A stretch of 64,000 nt of DNA from Loripinus fragilis (taxonomy: Eukaryota > Mollusca > Bivalvia > Lucinida > Lucinidae). Position numbers and translations under genes: made by a program. The DNA is taken from the NCBI GenBank assembly GCA_964019695.1, contig OZ026530.1, forward strand, positions 44,563,716-44,627,715, given 5' to 3'. Below are positions 53,032 to 63,797 of the stretch, piece after piece (the first letter of the stretch is position 1; each line of letters opens with the position of its first letter). The notes below the pieces were generated by a model. It was given only the letters and a program-made list of their open reading frames with translations. It was not told the DNA's origin and did not search any database.

Positions 53032-53499
53032 CTGTAAAAGAATAGAAAGTATAGGATTACTGTAAAATTCCTAAATTTTCAGACACCTGAAAAAAAATAG
53101 TTTTCTAATATCTGCATAAAGTGGTTTAAACTGGTTTGATCACAATACATGTATACAGTTATAGTTAAATGGCAAACATTGTGGACTCTTTGAGAATCAG
53201 ATTCAAGGAGCAGTCTGATCTGGGTCCACAATGTGTGCTCTTACCAGACAGTCTGAAAAATTAGGCTGATTATGGTACTTGTTATTTCTTTAAAAAAATG
53301 GAGAGAAAAAAAAGTGTGCATTCTAAACAATTTGATTATTTCAGATATTTGTGTAGATTTCTAACATTTGCAAAGCTTTCAAAACTAAAACTATAAGGCT
53401 GAAAATGCGGTGAAGTTTCATATGAGGAAGGTTGGGGCTGTCTTGCCAGAACCTTGGATGTTAGCTCATTGATGCGGAGCTCTGTAACGTATTTGTCAC

Positions 53500-53600
53500 C
53501 GATTGGGGAGCTCAGTTGGTAGCAACCTCATTTTGTGAATAGCTACATACCTCTGCTGCACGAGTATGAGCCCCGGTAGTGGCAATTTAACCATTAGCAT
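53500..53600 (+). mobile_element. tRNA-like SINE head in copy A (second copy 58470-58565)
   Basis: GGGGAGCTCAGTTGGTAGCA (A-box like) and TGCACGAGTATGAGCCCC (B-box like), 35-40 bases apart. A tail similar to families A-C is not obvious. It was present before the segmental duplication because both copies have it. Confidence 0.55.
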
Positions 53601-53949
53601 GACTGTTGATGGGTTGCGGTTGTTTCAATGAGTATTTATGCTGTAATTTCATATTTTTGGAGTGTGCCTGATACGCTTGACATTATTTTTGGATGAACAA
53701 CAGACAATGCCTATGTAGCAAGAAAATTGAGTCATCAGACTTATAATCCCCTCCCCCCTCCACCAACCAACACTACATATTTTTTATCGAGCTTGATCTG
53801 GGTCCAACTTGTATTAAAACATTTTAAACAAATGTCATGAGCAGCCATCCTTCAAGTTTAAGCAGTTATAAAGATATAGAGCTCATCTAAAGTCAAACAG
53901 TTTGGAGCCACGGCCAGATCATACATTCTGTGAAATTGTCTGGCTTGCA

Positions 53950-54090
53950 GGCCTTCAGCTAAGAGACTTAAAGAGTGCTTACTGGAAAATTATTTTTCTT
54001 CTTTCTCAACCATAGCATATGCTGTGGGTACTCAAAAGAACCGTCACAATGAGACGGTTCTTTTGAGCACCCAAAACCCATGTCTAGTAC
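53950..54090 (+). repeat. Snap-back palindromic element, copy A
   Basis: AGGCCTTCAGCTAAGAGACT, TTTCTCAACCATAGCATATG, core GTGGGTACTCAAAAGAACCG / GACGGTTCTTTTGAGCACCC. In copy B (58915-59055) the stem is perfect at a position where copy A has CACAATGAG instead of CTCAATGAG. Confidence 0.85.
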
Positions 54091-54163
54091 ATAACTGGGG
54101 CTTTGACAGTTTAACAAAATGGAATAAATGGCAGCTGTATTTCAAAAAATAATTATCACTTAC

Positions 54164-54661
54164 CTGTCCCTAGCTTGGTATTAAGGGAGCGCAGTGGCTC
54201 AGTGGTAGAGTGCTTGACTCAAGACCGAAGGGCGGTGGGTTCGAGCCTCACCGGCATCACTGCATTGTGGTCCTTGAGTAAGACACATTTATCCTAGCTT
54301 AGTACTGGTTCAACCCAGGAAGACTCGTCCCTATATAACTGAAAGATTGTTGAAAATCAAACAAAACAAAAGCTTGGTATTAACATCAAAGCAAGGCATC
54401 CCCGGTTTCGTCTTCCTCAATCTGTGTGTTTTTCCATCGGGGACGTGTTTGATTTCCACACAGTCAGGATTCTGGCATTTCACATAAAGGTAGTCACTTA
54501 GTCCACGTCTCATTTCTCCAATGATGTTGTTGTAGGTCAAGGGAACAGGCCTCATTCTGCACCTTTGAGGCTTCAACAGTATTTCAGTGCAGAAAGTAGG
54601 ATGTCCAGTTCTACAATATGATGGCCAGACCTTTACCCATCAGCATGGAACACCGATAGTC
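54164..54661 (-). pseudogene. Mutator-like transposase exon, copy A, disrupted by SINE and nonsense codon
   Basis: Same exon as 59126-59400. The readable part is PQRCRMRPVPLTYNNIIGEM, then RRGLSDYLYVKCQNPDCVEI, then KHVPDGKTHRLRKTKPGMPC and FDVNTKL. The motifs C-x(4)-C and F-D-V-N-T-K are typical of the Mutator-like transposase domain in invertebrate multi-exon genes. Copy A keeps the HVPDGKTHR segment lost from copy B, so it looks ancestral there. It is broken twice: TGC TGA TGG near 54639-54647, where copy B has CGA (CpG decay), and a SINE inserted in codons just before the donor at 54184-54370. The exon end and donor (ACAG|GTAAGTG) survive beyond the SINE. Confidence 0.65.
54184..54370 (+). 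mobile_element. tRNA-derived SINE, family B, inserted in a coding exon
   Basis: GGGAGCGCAGTGGCTCAGTG, B-box GGGTTCGAGCCTCACC, TTATCCTAGCTTAGTACTGG and an AATCAAACAAAACAAA tail. It is flanked by perfect AGCTTGGTATTA at 54172-54183 and 54371-54382. The same site in copy B (59133-59146) is empty and has one AGCTTGGTATTA, so insertion followed the segmental duplication. It is the youngest dated SINE in this window. Confidence 0.96.
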
Positions 54662-54739
54662 CTGACAGAAGTTGACATGACACACATTTCAAACACAATG
54701 ACTGTGTTTGATCTGGATGGTGGATTTAGTTCTTGACTT

Positions 54740-55690
54740 TCAGAAGTTTTTTTTTAACCAAATCTGTCTCTAGAATTTCAAATAGGAAGTGTCAACGACA
54801 ATGACACCATGTTTCTGCCACCGGAAACACACAAAAGGAATTTCTCGAAATCACACAATACTTGCTATTTTTAGAAACATGGTTCCTTTTCTGTTCTTTT
54901 CATAATTAACGTTGAGGAAAAGCAAGGAAGGCCGAAGAGGCTTACGTTTTGTACCACTGTTAGACGATATATCGTAAAATGGGAAATTTTCACGTCGTCC
55001 AATTTTTGCGGTATTTTTTCTAAATTTTGCACACAAAGAGATATTTTAATATGAATCTGACACATATTAATGCAGATACACGTGTATGCAGCACTGAATG
55101 ATTTCAATAAGTATATATGTATTTCGCAACAATGCCGTTATGTAAAACAGGTCCCCATTTAAAATTTGTTGAACGATAGAAGCTAGGCTAAGGTAGTGAT
55201 TTTCATTTCTAACATGCATCGTAATGAACTATTTGCATGCTGTGTAATTTTAATTTATCTTTGTAATCTGGCAATTTTTAAACAGTATGTATTCAAATCT
55301 GGACCGACCAACTGCCAGGGGATTCTATGCTGAACTGGTAGAGAAATGCTCTAACATCTGACCTTATTTTACAAAGCAACAGAGGGGTCCAATTTTTTAA
55401 GAAAACTAATTTTCCAAGGAGTCGGGGGTCTAAGATTTTTCCAGGGGTGCGGGGGAGAATTTCCCATGGGGATTTGTTATTGCATCCATCCCCAACCTTA
55501 CCTCTCAGAACACAAGTGTATCAACAAAAATTAGATCTGAAGAAATAGTTTGTTTTGTTCATGTTTGCTGACGTAACCATTTTGGATACCGTTTTGCACG
55601 AAGAGAATAATAAAAACTTTATCATAATTTACATTGTAATCAGGAGCATTTAAAGAGCACCTGCCATTAATCGTCAGCAATAATTACAGA
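54740..55690. other. Copy A region upstream of the exon, no gene recognised
   Basis: Contains CACCGGAAACACAC, ATGGTTCCTTTTCTG and a GGGG/CCCC-flanked repeat piece (55430-55480). Minus-strand frames at 54851-55107 recur identically in copy B (59589-59845) because of the duplication, and lack splice or similarity support. They may include 5' untranslated or intronic sequence of the Mutator-like gene. Confidence 0.4.
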
Positions 55691-55701
55691 AAGAAAGCAA
55701 A

Positions 55702-55811
55702 ATGGTCGAAGTAACTCCTCGGCCATGGCTCAGTAAATTGGATACTGAATTTGTTGAATGGCGTGTAACAAATTTTAGAAGAAGTCGTATTTACATGAAG
55801 ATAAAAGTAAA
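55702..55811 (+). CDS. Possible first coding exon, divergent orientation, copy A
   Basis: ATG at 55702 opens MVEVTPRPWLSKLDTEFVEW, then RVTNFRRSRIYMKIK, where AAAG|GTAAAA-like sequence could be a weak donor near 55809. The frame continues to 55884 without a strong signal. In copy B the ATG is ACG and a stop follows soon after MKIK, but most substitutions elsewhere do not break the frame. No family recognised. It could equally be a chance frame. Confidence 0.25.
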
Positions 55812-55984
55812 AAATTCTATGCTGAAAAATACATATAAAACCATAATAAAGGCGTTCTTTGACTTGAAGTTTCAGAAAAGATAAAATTGGCTACTTTCGT
55901 TTTTGAAGCGGAAGAGACTTTTAACAGACCTGCTCGATTAGTAATCGTAAGGGTTCTTGAAACATGTTAACCCAAAGAATAACG

Positions 55985-56265
55985 GGACCGTTCGTTTCGT
56001 TCGAGAAACGCATGGAAACGAACGGTAAACGATAAACGACAAACGACTGATTTGATTGGCTGAAACATCGGAACCGTTTATCGTTTCGAAAACGCATTAT
56101 TCGTTTCGAAAACGCTTTTAACGTTTCTTAATCTAAATTATGATTGGTTGAATTGGTAAACGCTTGCACAGCGTTAAGCAAACGCACAAAGCGTTAGGTA
56201 AACGTAGCGTTTACCGTTCGTTTTGGCAACGTTTAGGAAACATTTATAACGGTAAAGAAAAACGC
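55985..56265. repeat. AAACG/CGTTT-dense palindromic segment, copy A
   Basis: Many CGTTTCG, AAACGAACG, TAAACGA and GCGTTT motifs on both strands (for example CGAGAAACGCATGGAAACG, GGTAAACGATAAACGACAAA, AAGCGTTAGGTAAACGTAGC). ACCGTTCG and CGAACGGT form nested inverted repeats. It ends at the right edge of the duplication. Copy B: 60722-61015. Confidence 0.8.
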
Positions 56266-57882
56266 TGTCGCCACTGTATGCAACATGATCATGTTCTGAA
56301 AGTTGAATTTCGACCTTTTGACCCCCCACACACACACCAGGGGTCTGTAGGTAATCTATTTACTACCATGTTGCTGCATTTGTGAATCTATATAATTTGA
56401 TATGCAACATGACCATGTTCTGATAAAGTTGATTTTTGACCTTTTAGTCCCAGGTTTTTCAGTTGTTTGAATTTTTAGGGGGAAAAATAACTTAAGTAAG
56501 TACCATGTACATTTCATTCTGATGATTCCCTTTACAGGAAGTCTAGAAAATGTTACTACAATAAATAATAAAATGTGGTACTTACATATCAAGCTGTCAA
56601 AACCTATCTTCTGCTAAGCTGCATCAAATGCACAAGACATTCCATGGAGTATGTGTCTTCTTTCAGATGGCAAATACTGTAAATCATAAAATTGTAAGGC
56701 TTCATTTCACATCAAATTATTGGTTTAAAAGAAACAAACAGAATGGCCAAAAATTGTAGACCCTAATGAGGTTGCTCCACTTGCAGTCTGAGCTGAATCC
56801 ACAATATTAGTTCACAACTGACTGTCCCAATTATTAGGCTCATAACAGTAATTTTTTATGCTGTTCTCTCAGCATTCTTTCTTGTTCACATATCAATATT
56901 TTACAAGATTTAACCCTGAAAGGGCCAATCACAAAAAAACTTGTCTGTTTTGTCGTCTGCTGGATTGTTTTAGAAGCCCTTTGGCCAGAATCAGACTGGT
57001 CATATAGGAGCAGTTTGATCTGGGTCCAGACGGTTTGTCTCTGGATTTAAAAATTCATGACAAACTTTGCTTTTTTGACCTATATAAGCCTTTGAGTGTC
57101 CTTTTTAAAGGACATAGGCAAACAGTGCAGACTCAGATCAGACGCTACAGAATGTGGCGTCTGATCTCGATCTTCGCTGTTTGCTTACAGAATGTTCTCT
57201 TAAAATTTGAATGACAATGAAAAATACCACGGTCCACCTAACAACCATTAAAACAGAAATGGACTGGTCCACTTGATAAAACTGGAAAATTCTATTCGGG
57301 TTAAGGAATAAAATGCATGAAACTGAAAAAAATGAGGGGGAACAGATTCAGTTTTATAGTGTATGCCCAATGAAGATAAATTCAACCTAGGCCTCTATGC
57401 AATTAAATCACATTCTTCAAAAGGCATTAAATGTGTCTCTAGGCACCCCATGCTTACTTAGGCTGCCAGCAAAAACTGATCATTCTAGGCAGATGTTCAA
57501 ATGTTGATGATGCACATGTAAATTGTAGGTTTCAGACATGCATCTTAAATAATGTATCTGAAAAAATACAACCTTTTAAAACATCAAGGACTACGGTCTA
57601 ATATTCATGGGTGAAAGTTCAGAATTTCCAAAATCCTGAACTTTTGAAATTCAAATTTTAAAACCGGCAGTATGCCTTCAAAATATCAATATTTCAAGTT
57701 TAAATGGTTAATAGTCTTTAGATAAACTGTAAATATATCCGAAAAGCTTTTATAATCTGCCTAGTTCAGTATTTGAGGCTGACTTTCTATGGAAAGTCAG
57801 CCTCATAATCCTGAATTCAGGAATAATCCTGAAAACTTTCACCCATGAATATTGGTTGAAAGAGGTGTACAAAGGAACTTAC

Positions 57883-57984
57883 TTGACAGATGGGTAAACA
57901 TCTGGAAGTGGACTGACACAAATTTCTCTGGTCAAACCCTCCATGATAGACTCCAAAATAAGGGATTCATCCTGGGTTATATTC
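57883..57984 (-). CDS. Splice-bounded 102-nt exon, copy B
   Basis: Acceptor TTCTTTTACAG and donor GTAAGTTCC border ITQDESLILESIMEGLTREI, then CVSPLPDVYPSV. The frame is open. Copy A equivalent is 52930-53031. Function unknown; see that entry for its relation to the Mutator-like exons. Confidence 0.5.
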
Positions 57985-58914
57985 CTGTAAAAGAATAGAA
58001 AGTATAGGATTACTGTAAAATTCCTAAATTTTCAGACACCTGAAAAAAAATAGTTTTCTAATATCTGCATAAAGTGGTTTAAACTGGTTTGATCACAATA
58101 CATGTATATAGTTATAGTTTAATGGCAAACATTGTGGACTCTTTGAGAATCAGATTCAAGTAGCAGTCTGATCTGAGTCCACAATGTGTGCTCATACCAG
58201 ACAGTCTGAAAAATTAGGCTAATTACGGTGCTTGTTATTTCTTTAAAAAAAAAACTGGAGAGAAAAAAAAGTGTGCATTCTAAACAATTTCATTATTTCA
58301 GATATTTGTGTAAATTTCTAACATTTGCAAAGCTTTCAAAACTAAAACTATAGGGCTGAAAATGCGGTGAAGTTTCAGATGAGGAAGGTTGGGCATCAGC
58401 ACTGTCTTGCCAGAACCTTGGATGTTAGCTCATAGATGCGGAGCTCTGTAATGTATTTGTCACCGATTGGGGAGCTCAGTTGGTAGCAACCTCATTTTGC
58501 GAATAGCTACATACCTCTGCTGCACGAGTATGAGCCCCAGTAGTGGCAATTTAACCAATAGCATGACTGTTGATGGGTTGCGGTTGTTTCAATGAGTATT
58601 TATGCTGTAATTTCATATTTTTGGGGTGTGCTTGATACGCTTGACATTATTTTTGGATGTACAACAGACAATGCCTATGTAGCAAGAAAATTGAGTCATC
58701 AGACTTATAATCCCCTCCCCCCTCCACCAACCAACACTTAATATTTTATCAAGCTTGATCTGGGTCCAACTTGTTTTAAAACATTTTAAACAAATGTCAT
58801 GAGCAGCCATCCTTCAAGTTTAAGCAGTTATAAAGATATAGAGCTCATCTAATGTCAAACAGTATAGAGCCACGGCCAGATCATACATTCTGTGAAATTG
58901 TCTGGCTTGCAGGC

Positions 58915-59055
58915 CTTCAGCTAAGAGACTTAAAGAGTGCGTACTGGAAAATTATTTTTCTTCTTTCTACACCATAGCATATGCTGTGGGTACTCAAAAG
59001 AACCGTCTCAATGAGACGGTTCTTTTGAGCACCCAAAACCCATGTCTAGTACATA
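58915..59055 (+). repeat. Snap-back palindromic element, copy B
   Basis: Core GTGGGTACTCAAAAGAACCG, TCTCAATGAGA, CGGTTCTTTTGAGCACCC: perfect apart from TA/GC at the outer arm. Duplicate of 53950-54090. Confidence 0.88.
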
Positions 59056-59125
59056 ACTGGGGCTTTGACAGTTTAACAAAATGGAATAAATAGCAGCTGT
59101 ATTTCAAAAAATAATTATCACTTAC

Positions 59126-59400
59126 CTGTCCCTAGCTTGGTATTAACATCAAAGCAAGGCATCCCCGGTTTCGTCTTCCTCAATCTGTTGATTTCCCCAC
59201 AGTCAGGATTCTGGCATTTCACATAAAGGTAGTCACTTAGTCCACGTCTCATTTCTCCAATGATGTTGTTGTAGGTCAAGGGGACAGGCCTCATTCTGCA
59301 CCTTTGAGGCTTCAACAGTATTTCAGTGCAGAAAGTAGGATGTCCAGTTCTACAATATGATGGCCAGACCTTTACCCATCGGCATGGAACACCGATAGTC
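59126..59400 (-). CDS. Mutator-like transposase domain exon, copy B (gene relic)
   Basis: Minus strand, 275 nt between a likely acceptor (CAACTTCTGTCAG, low edge 59401) and a strong donor (GGGACAG|GTAAGTG, high edge 59125). It reads TIGVPCRWVKVWPSYCRTGH, PTFCTEILLKPQRCRMRPVP, LTYNNIIGEMRRGLSDYLYV, KCQNPDCGEINRLRKTKPGM and PCFDVNTKLGT. The C-x(4)-C pair and the F-D-V-N-T-K motif point to the Mutator-like transposase domain of invertebrate MULE-derived genes, where DNA-binding and catalytic regions would follow in later exons. The frame is open but an in-frame 24-base gap removes the segment HVPDGKTH relative to copy A. The next in-phase exon was not found. Zinc binding by the Cys pair is inferred. 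Whether the gene is transcribed is unknown; damage at 48.7 and 50.2 kb argues for a relic. Confidence 0.6.
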
Positions 59401-60721
59401 CTGACAGAAGTTGACATGACACACATTTCAAACACAATGACTGTGTTTGATCTTGATGGTGAATTTAGTTCTTGACTTTCGGAAGGCTTTTTTAACCAAA
59501 TCTGTCTCTAGAATTTCGAATAGGAAGTGTCAACGACAATGACACCATGTTTCTGCCACCGGAAACACACAAAAGGAATTTCTCGAAATCACACAATACT
59601 TGCTATTTTTAGAAACATGGTTCCTTTTCTGTTCTTTTCATAATTAACGTTGAGGAAAAGCAAGGAAGGCCGAAGAGGCTTACGTTTTGTACCACTGTTA
59701 GACGATATATCGTAAAATGGGAAATTTTCACGTCGTCCAATTTTTGCGGTATTTTTTCTAAATTTTGCACACAAAGAGATATTTTAATATGAATCTGACA
59801 CATATTAATGCAGATACACATGTATGCAGCACTGAATGATTTCAATAAGTATATATGTATTTAGCAACAATGCCGTTATGTAAAACAGGTCCCCATTTAA
59901 AATTTGTTGAACGATAGAAGCTAGGCTAAGGTAGTGATTTTCATTTCTAACATGCATCGTAATGAACTATTTGCATGCTGTGTAATTTTAATTTATCTTT
60001 GTCATCTGGCAATTTTTAAACAGTATGTATCAAATCTGGACCGACCAACTGCCAGGGGATTCTATGCTGAACTGGTAGAGAAATGCTCTAACATCTGACC
60101 TTATTTTACAAAGCAACAGAGGGGTCCAATTTTTTAAGAAAACTAATTTTCCAAGGAGTCGGGGGTCTAAGATTTTTCCAGGGGTGGGGGGGGGGGGATT
60201 TCCCATGGGGATTGTTATTGCATCCATCTCCAACCTTACCTCTCAGAACACAAGTGTATCAACAAAAAAATAGATCTGAAGAAATAGTTTGTTTTGTTTA
60301 TGTTTGGTGACATAACCATTTTGGATACCGTTTTGCATGAAGAGAATAATAAAAACTTTATCAGAATTCACATTGTAATCAGGAGCATTTAAAGAACACC
60401 TGCCATTAATCGTCAGCAATAATTATAGAAAGAAAGCAAAACGGTCCAAGTAACTCCTCGGCCATGGCGCAGTAAATTGGATACTGAATTTGTTGAATGG
60501 CGTGTAACAAATTTTAGAAGAAGTCGTATTTACATGAAGATCAAAGTATAAAATTCTACGTTGAAAAAAATACATATAAAACCATAATAATGGCGTTCTT
60601 TGACTTGTAGTTTTAGAAAAGATAAAATCGGCTACTTTCGTTTTTGAAGCGGAAGAGAGTTTTAACAGACCTGCTCGATTAGTAATCGTAAGGGTTCTTG
60701 GAACATGTTAACCCAAGGAAT

Positions 60722-61015
60722 AACGGGACCGTTCGCACCGTTCGTTTCGTTCGAGAAACGCATGGAAACGAACGGTAAACGATAAACGACAAACGACTGA
60801 TTTGATTGGCTGAAACATCGGAACCGTTTATCGTTTCGAAAACGCATTATACGTTTCGAAAACGCTTTTAATGTTTCTTAATCTAAAATATGATTGGTTG
60901 AATTGGTAAACGCTTGCACAGCGTTAAGCAAACGCACAAAGCGTTAGGTAAACGTAGCGTTTACCGTTCGTTTTGGCAACGTTTAGGAAACATTTATAAC
61001 AGTAAAGAAAAACTC
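60722..61015. repeat. AAACG/CGTTT-dense palindromic segment, copy B
   Basis: Same motifs as 55985-56265, with an extra CGCACCGTTCG insertion near 60735, so it has changed length since duplication. Confidence 0.8.
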
Positions 61016-61027
61016 TGTCGCCACTGT

Positions 61028-62275
61028 AAACAGCTAATTATGACCTCAAGTCAAACATATTTACATCAATATTGAGAGATTACATTCTGCTGTTTTATGT
61101 GTGAAAAACGTACAATATTTCTACATGTATTTTGGTGAATAAACCACCTACCTAATCTCTAAACATACATGTCAGTTATCACCTTATTTATGTAAGTGTG
61201 TTGTAGTGTATGCACCTAACCCTTATTCTTATATGCGTTAGATATAACTCGATGTGACACATACAGGTCGCTACAGAAAGTCTACTATCACTGGCAGATA
61301 AATCGTCTTTCCAACAACGCAATATAAATCACAACATCTTAAAACCTAGCTACTAAAATTGTTTATTCACCTATCGATCCCCCGTAATCTTCCAGCATAC
61401 AATTATAGTTTTATGTGCAGATCCGACATGGCCTGGGACTACCTTTGGCCAAAATAACCCGTCGCCACCATCCGGACAGCTTTGCAATAGCCACAAGAAC
61501 GGTCCCAACAGATTTTTAGGCACTACGCATGTGCGTAGATTAATATGCAAGTGCGTAACAAAAAAACGGGACGTTATTGATAACATCCGATAGAACTCGT
61601 ACAAGGAATGCTGGCCGATTCAACAGACGACAAAATAGAAAACGAGAGACATCGCGATTCAATGCAATAACACAAATCGCCATTGCCCTGTCATGTACAA
61701 TTTCAACACAGTCAAATATATATAACTTCACGTACCTTTCAATAATAAAGAATAGCGTCTCTATATCCTACCTCTCTACGGTATCTTTATAATGTCCCCT
61801 AACAAGAATGGGAAATTCCACCCTTTATATAGTGAAAAGTGCACAAGATCTCCAAGATCTTCAAGAAAAGTAACAAAATCGTGCAAGCGTTACTAGATAT
61901 AGACACAATGAATTCCATCTCAGACAAACCGCCCTTCTATTGGACTAATAGTAGAAAAGGTACCGTATTACGGTTAGTATAGGTGACCAGGTGCATACCT
62001 AAACCTTTGTGTATTTGTGCGTATAAGCAACCATCACTGATTCTGTTGTTGCTTACATTATACATCGTAACACCCACATTATTCGGATTCACAGGATAAA
62101 TGGATGATAAGGAAACAATTCAAGAAACAAGAAGCGCCATCCCCTCAAATTCATTTTAATGGGAACAACCACTAGGTTTTCACTTATCAGGCCAGGAATG
62201 TTCTTGGGTTTGTGAGAAATGCCAGAAAAAACATTCCTTCAATGTGGATAGAGATAATACAATAAATACCAAGCT
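61028..62275. other. Low-repeat stretch right of the duplication
   Basis: Apparently unique in this window. 61400-61640 is relatively GC/CpG-rich (CCGTCGCCACCATCCGGACAG, ACGAGAGACATCGCGATTC) and might be a promoter or exon, but no frame has convincing borders. The frames at 61371-61792 are not supported. Confidence 0.35.
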
Positions 62276-62284
62276 TTCTGATTT

Positions 62285-62670
62285 TCTCATTTCAGTGAAG
62301 GCTCATGCGAGTCTGTGCATTGTTGTAAATTCGACTTAGCTAGTAGCAAATTTCCATATTATTTCTCATTTCAGCGAAGGCTCAGGCGAGTCTTTGCATT
62401 GTTACAAACTCGACTGAGCTTCAAAATTCAAGTAATAGCAGATTTCAATATTATTTCTTATTTCAGCGATCAGTGAAGGCTCAGACGAGTCTGTGCTTTG
62501 GCATAAAATCGACTGAGCTTTCGTTGCTTTAAATTGCGACAAATACCTAATTTCACGATTTTCTTTCTAGTTAAATGATGCAAGCAGCGAAAGCTCAGGC
62601 GAAGCTGTGCATTGGCATAAACTCGGCTGAGCCTTCTCTGCTTGAAGATGTGATAAGTACCAAATAAGAT
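62285..62670 (+). repeat. Four tandem CTCAGGCGAGT hairpins
   Basis: AAGGCTCA(T/G)GCGAGTCTGT with partner AACTCGACTGAGC (or ATTCGACTTAGC) occurs near 62297, 62377, 62477 and 62597. Each pair can form a 10-12-bp stem around CTGTGCATTGGCATA. Spacing is 80-120 bp and linkers differ, while the stems are kept. Confidence 0.75.
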
Positions 62671-62683
62671 TGATATCTAAAAC

Positions 62684-63300
62684 GTTTCTCTAGGCTTAAT
62701 AATTGAAATTCCCTCAACATCGTTAATACCGAAATAGAAAAAATAATGACGATTTTGGTCTGGTCCCGGGCTGATTATCTCTTAGGATATTTGATCAAAT
62801 CAAATATTTTTTTATACTCTTTGGGATCTTTGTAGATGACAATATGAAAAAAAATGGGATCAAAAAAGTTTCTCTAGTAAACTTTTTAAATAAACTTGAC
62901 ATCGTCAATACCTCAATAGAAAAACAAATGACGATTTTGGTCCAGGGTTGGTCCCAGGTTGATTATCTCTTAGAATACTCAACCAATTCAAATATTGTTT
63001 GGTTTTTTATACTCTTTGGGAATCTTTGTAGATAACAAAATAAAAAACAGTTTTTATCAAATAGGTTTCTCTAGTGAAAATTTTGATTATGCTTGACGTC
63101 ATCAATACCCCAATAGAAAAATTAATGGCGATTTTTGTCCCAGGCTGATTATCTCTTAGAATGCTCAATCAATTCAATTTTTTTTTTCATTTTTTTACTC
63201 TTGGGATCTTGGTAGATAACAAATGAAAACAGTTGGAATCAAAAAGGTTTTTCTAGTGAAATTTTTTAATATACTTGACATCGTCATTATCGCAAAAACT
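62684..63300 (+). repeat. Tandem repeat, unit about 185 bp
   Basis: GTTTCTCTAG starts at 62684, 62868, 63065 and (GTTTTTCTAG) 63247. Shared order: CTTGACATCGTCAATACC, TGACGATTTTGGTCC, GATTATCTCTTAGAATACTC and ACTCTTTGGGATCTTTGTAG. The frame at 62844-63035 is one unit translated. Confidence 0.85.
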
Positions 63301-63590
63301 GGTCCCAGGTCTAAAATGATTGACAGGGTCTGGTATTTTGGCTGTTTAACAAAATTAACCAAGGGTCATAAAAATCTGTGTAACCATTTTTAAGAAGACC
63401 CTATAATGAACATATGTTCCAATTTTCATGCTTATATTTGCCACAGGCACTAGTCACAAACCCTTAAAATAGAAAAAGTAGGCCTATATTTACTGTTATA
63501 GAGAAGGACTGTAACGGTTGTTGTGGGGGTACATTATATGACTAATCAAAACAGTCGGAAAACTCAACTTGTATGAGCAACTTATAGTGT
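63301..63590. other. Unassigned spacer
   Basis: CACAGGCACTAGTCACAAAC resembles nothing else in the window. No feature supported. Confidence 0.35.
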
Positions 63591-63603
63591 CCTGGCTTCA
63601 AGT

Positions 63604-63797
63604 GAAACAAGTCTGTCTAACGATACCAACCTTTTGTTCTTTCGTTGATTAAGTCCCATGAAATAATCAAGAACAGCACAGATATTAGCGTCCTCTTTAA
63701 ACTCGTTCGTTTGCACTTTCCTCTGGAGATGGTAAAAACACAGTTCAATCATTCTTTTCTGACTTTCATCAAAGAAATGCCGATTCAAAGTGATAAG
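63604..63797 (-). CDS. Possible coding exon, unknown
   Basis: The minus-strand frame reads LITLNRHFFDESQKRMIELC, then FYHLQRKVQTNEFKEDANIC and AVLDYFMGLNQRKNK. The composition is protein-like and non-repetitive. GAAAGTCAG near 63764-63772 could be an acceptor and AAAAG|GTTGGT near 63630 a weak donor. There is no recognised family and the overlapping plus-strand frame (63645-63845) is its shadow. It may be part of a gene that extends to the left or right of this edge, or chance. Confidence 0.25.

Larger units (their letters stand above)
51328..56276 (-). repeat. Tandem segmental duplication, copy A (about 4.95 kb)
   Basis: Every part of this interval recurs in order in 56277-61027 with few differences. 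The left boundary is TATGCAACATGACCATG (51328) and the right boundary is GTCGCCACTG followed by TA/TATG at 56277. TAT is microhomology at the junction. Copy A is about 200 bp longer, largely because of the family B SINE at 54184-54370. It carries one set of Mutator-like exons on the minus strand. The frames at 51508-51804 and 54851-55107 occur in both copies only because of the duplication. Confidence 0.95.
56277..61027 (-). repeat. Tandem segmental duplication, copy B (about 4.75 kb)
   Basis: Starts with TATGCAACATGATCATG and ends with GTCGCCACTGTA at 61027, after which sequence is new. It matches copy A throughout apart from scattered substitutions and small indels, the absent SINE and a 24-base gap in the Mutator-like exon. 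Head-to-tail orientation and junction microhomology suggest unequal exchange or replication slippage, possibly guided by the GATATGCAACATGACC repeat. Confidence 0.95.

Noticed and set aside
54851..55107. Minus-strand frames preserved in both duplicates (also 59589-59845)
   Set aside because: Identity follows from the recent duplication and is not evidence of selection; two overlapping frames are equally preserved.
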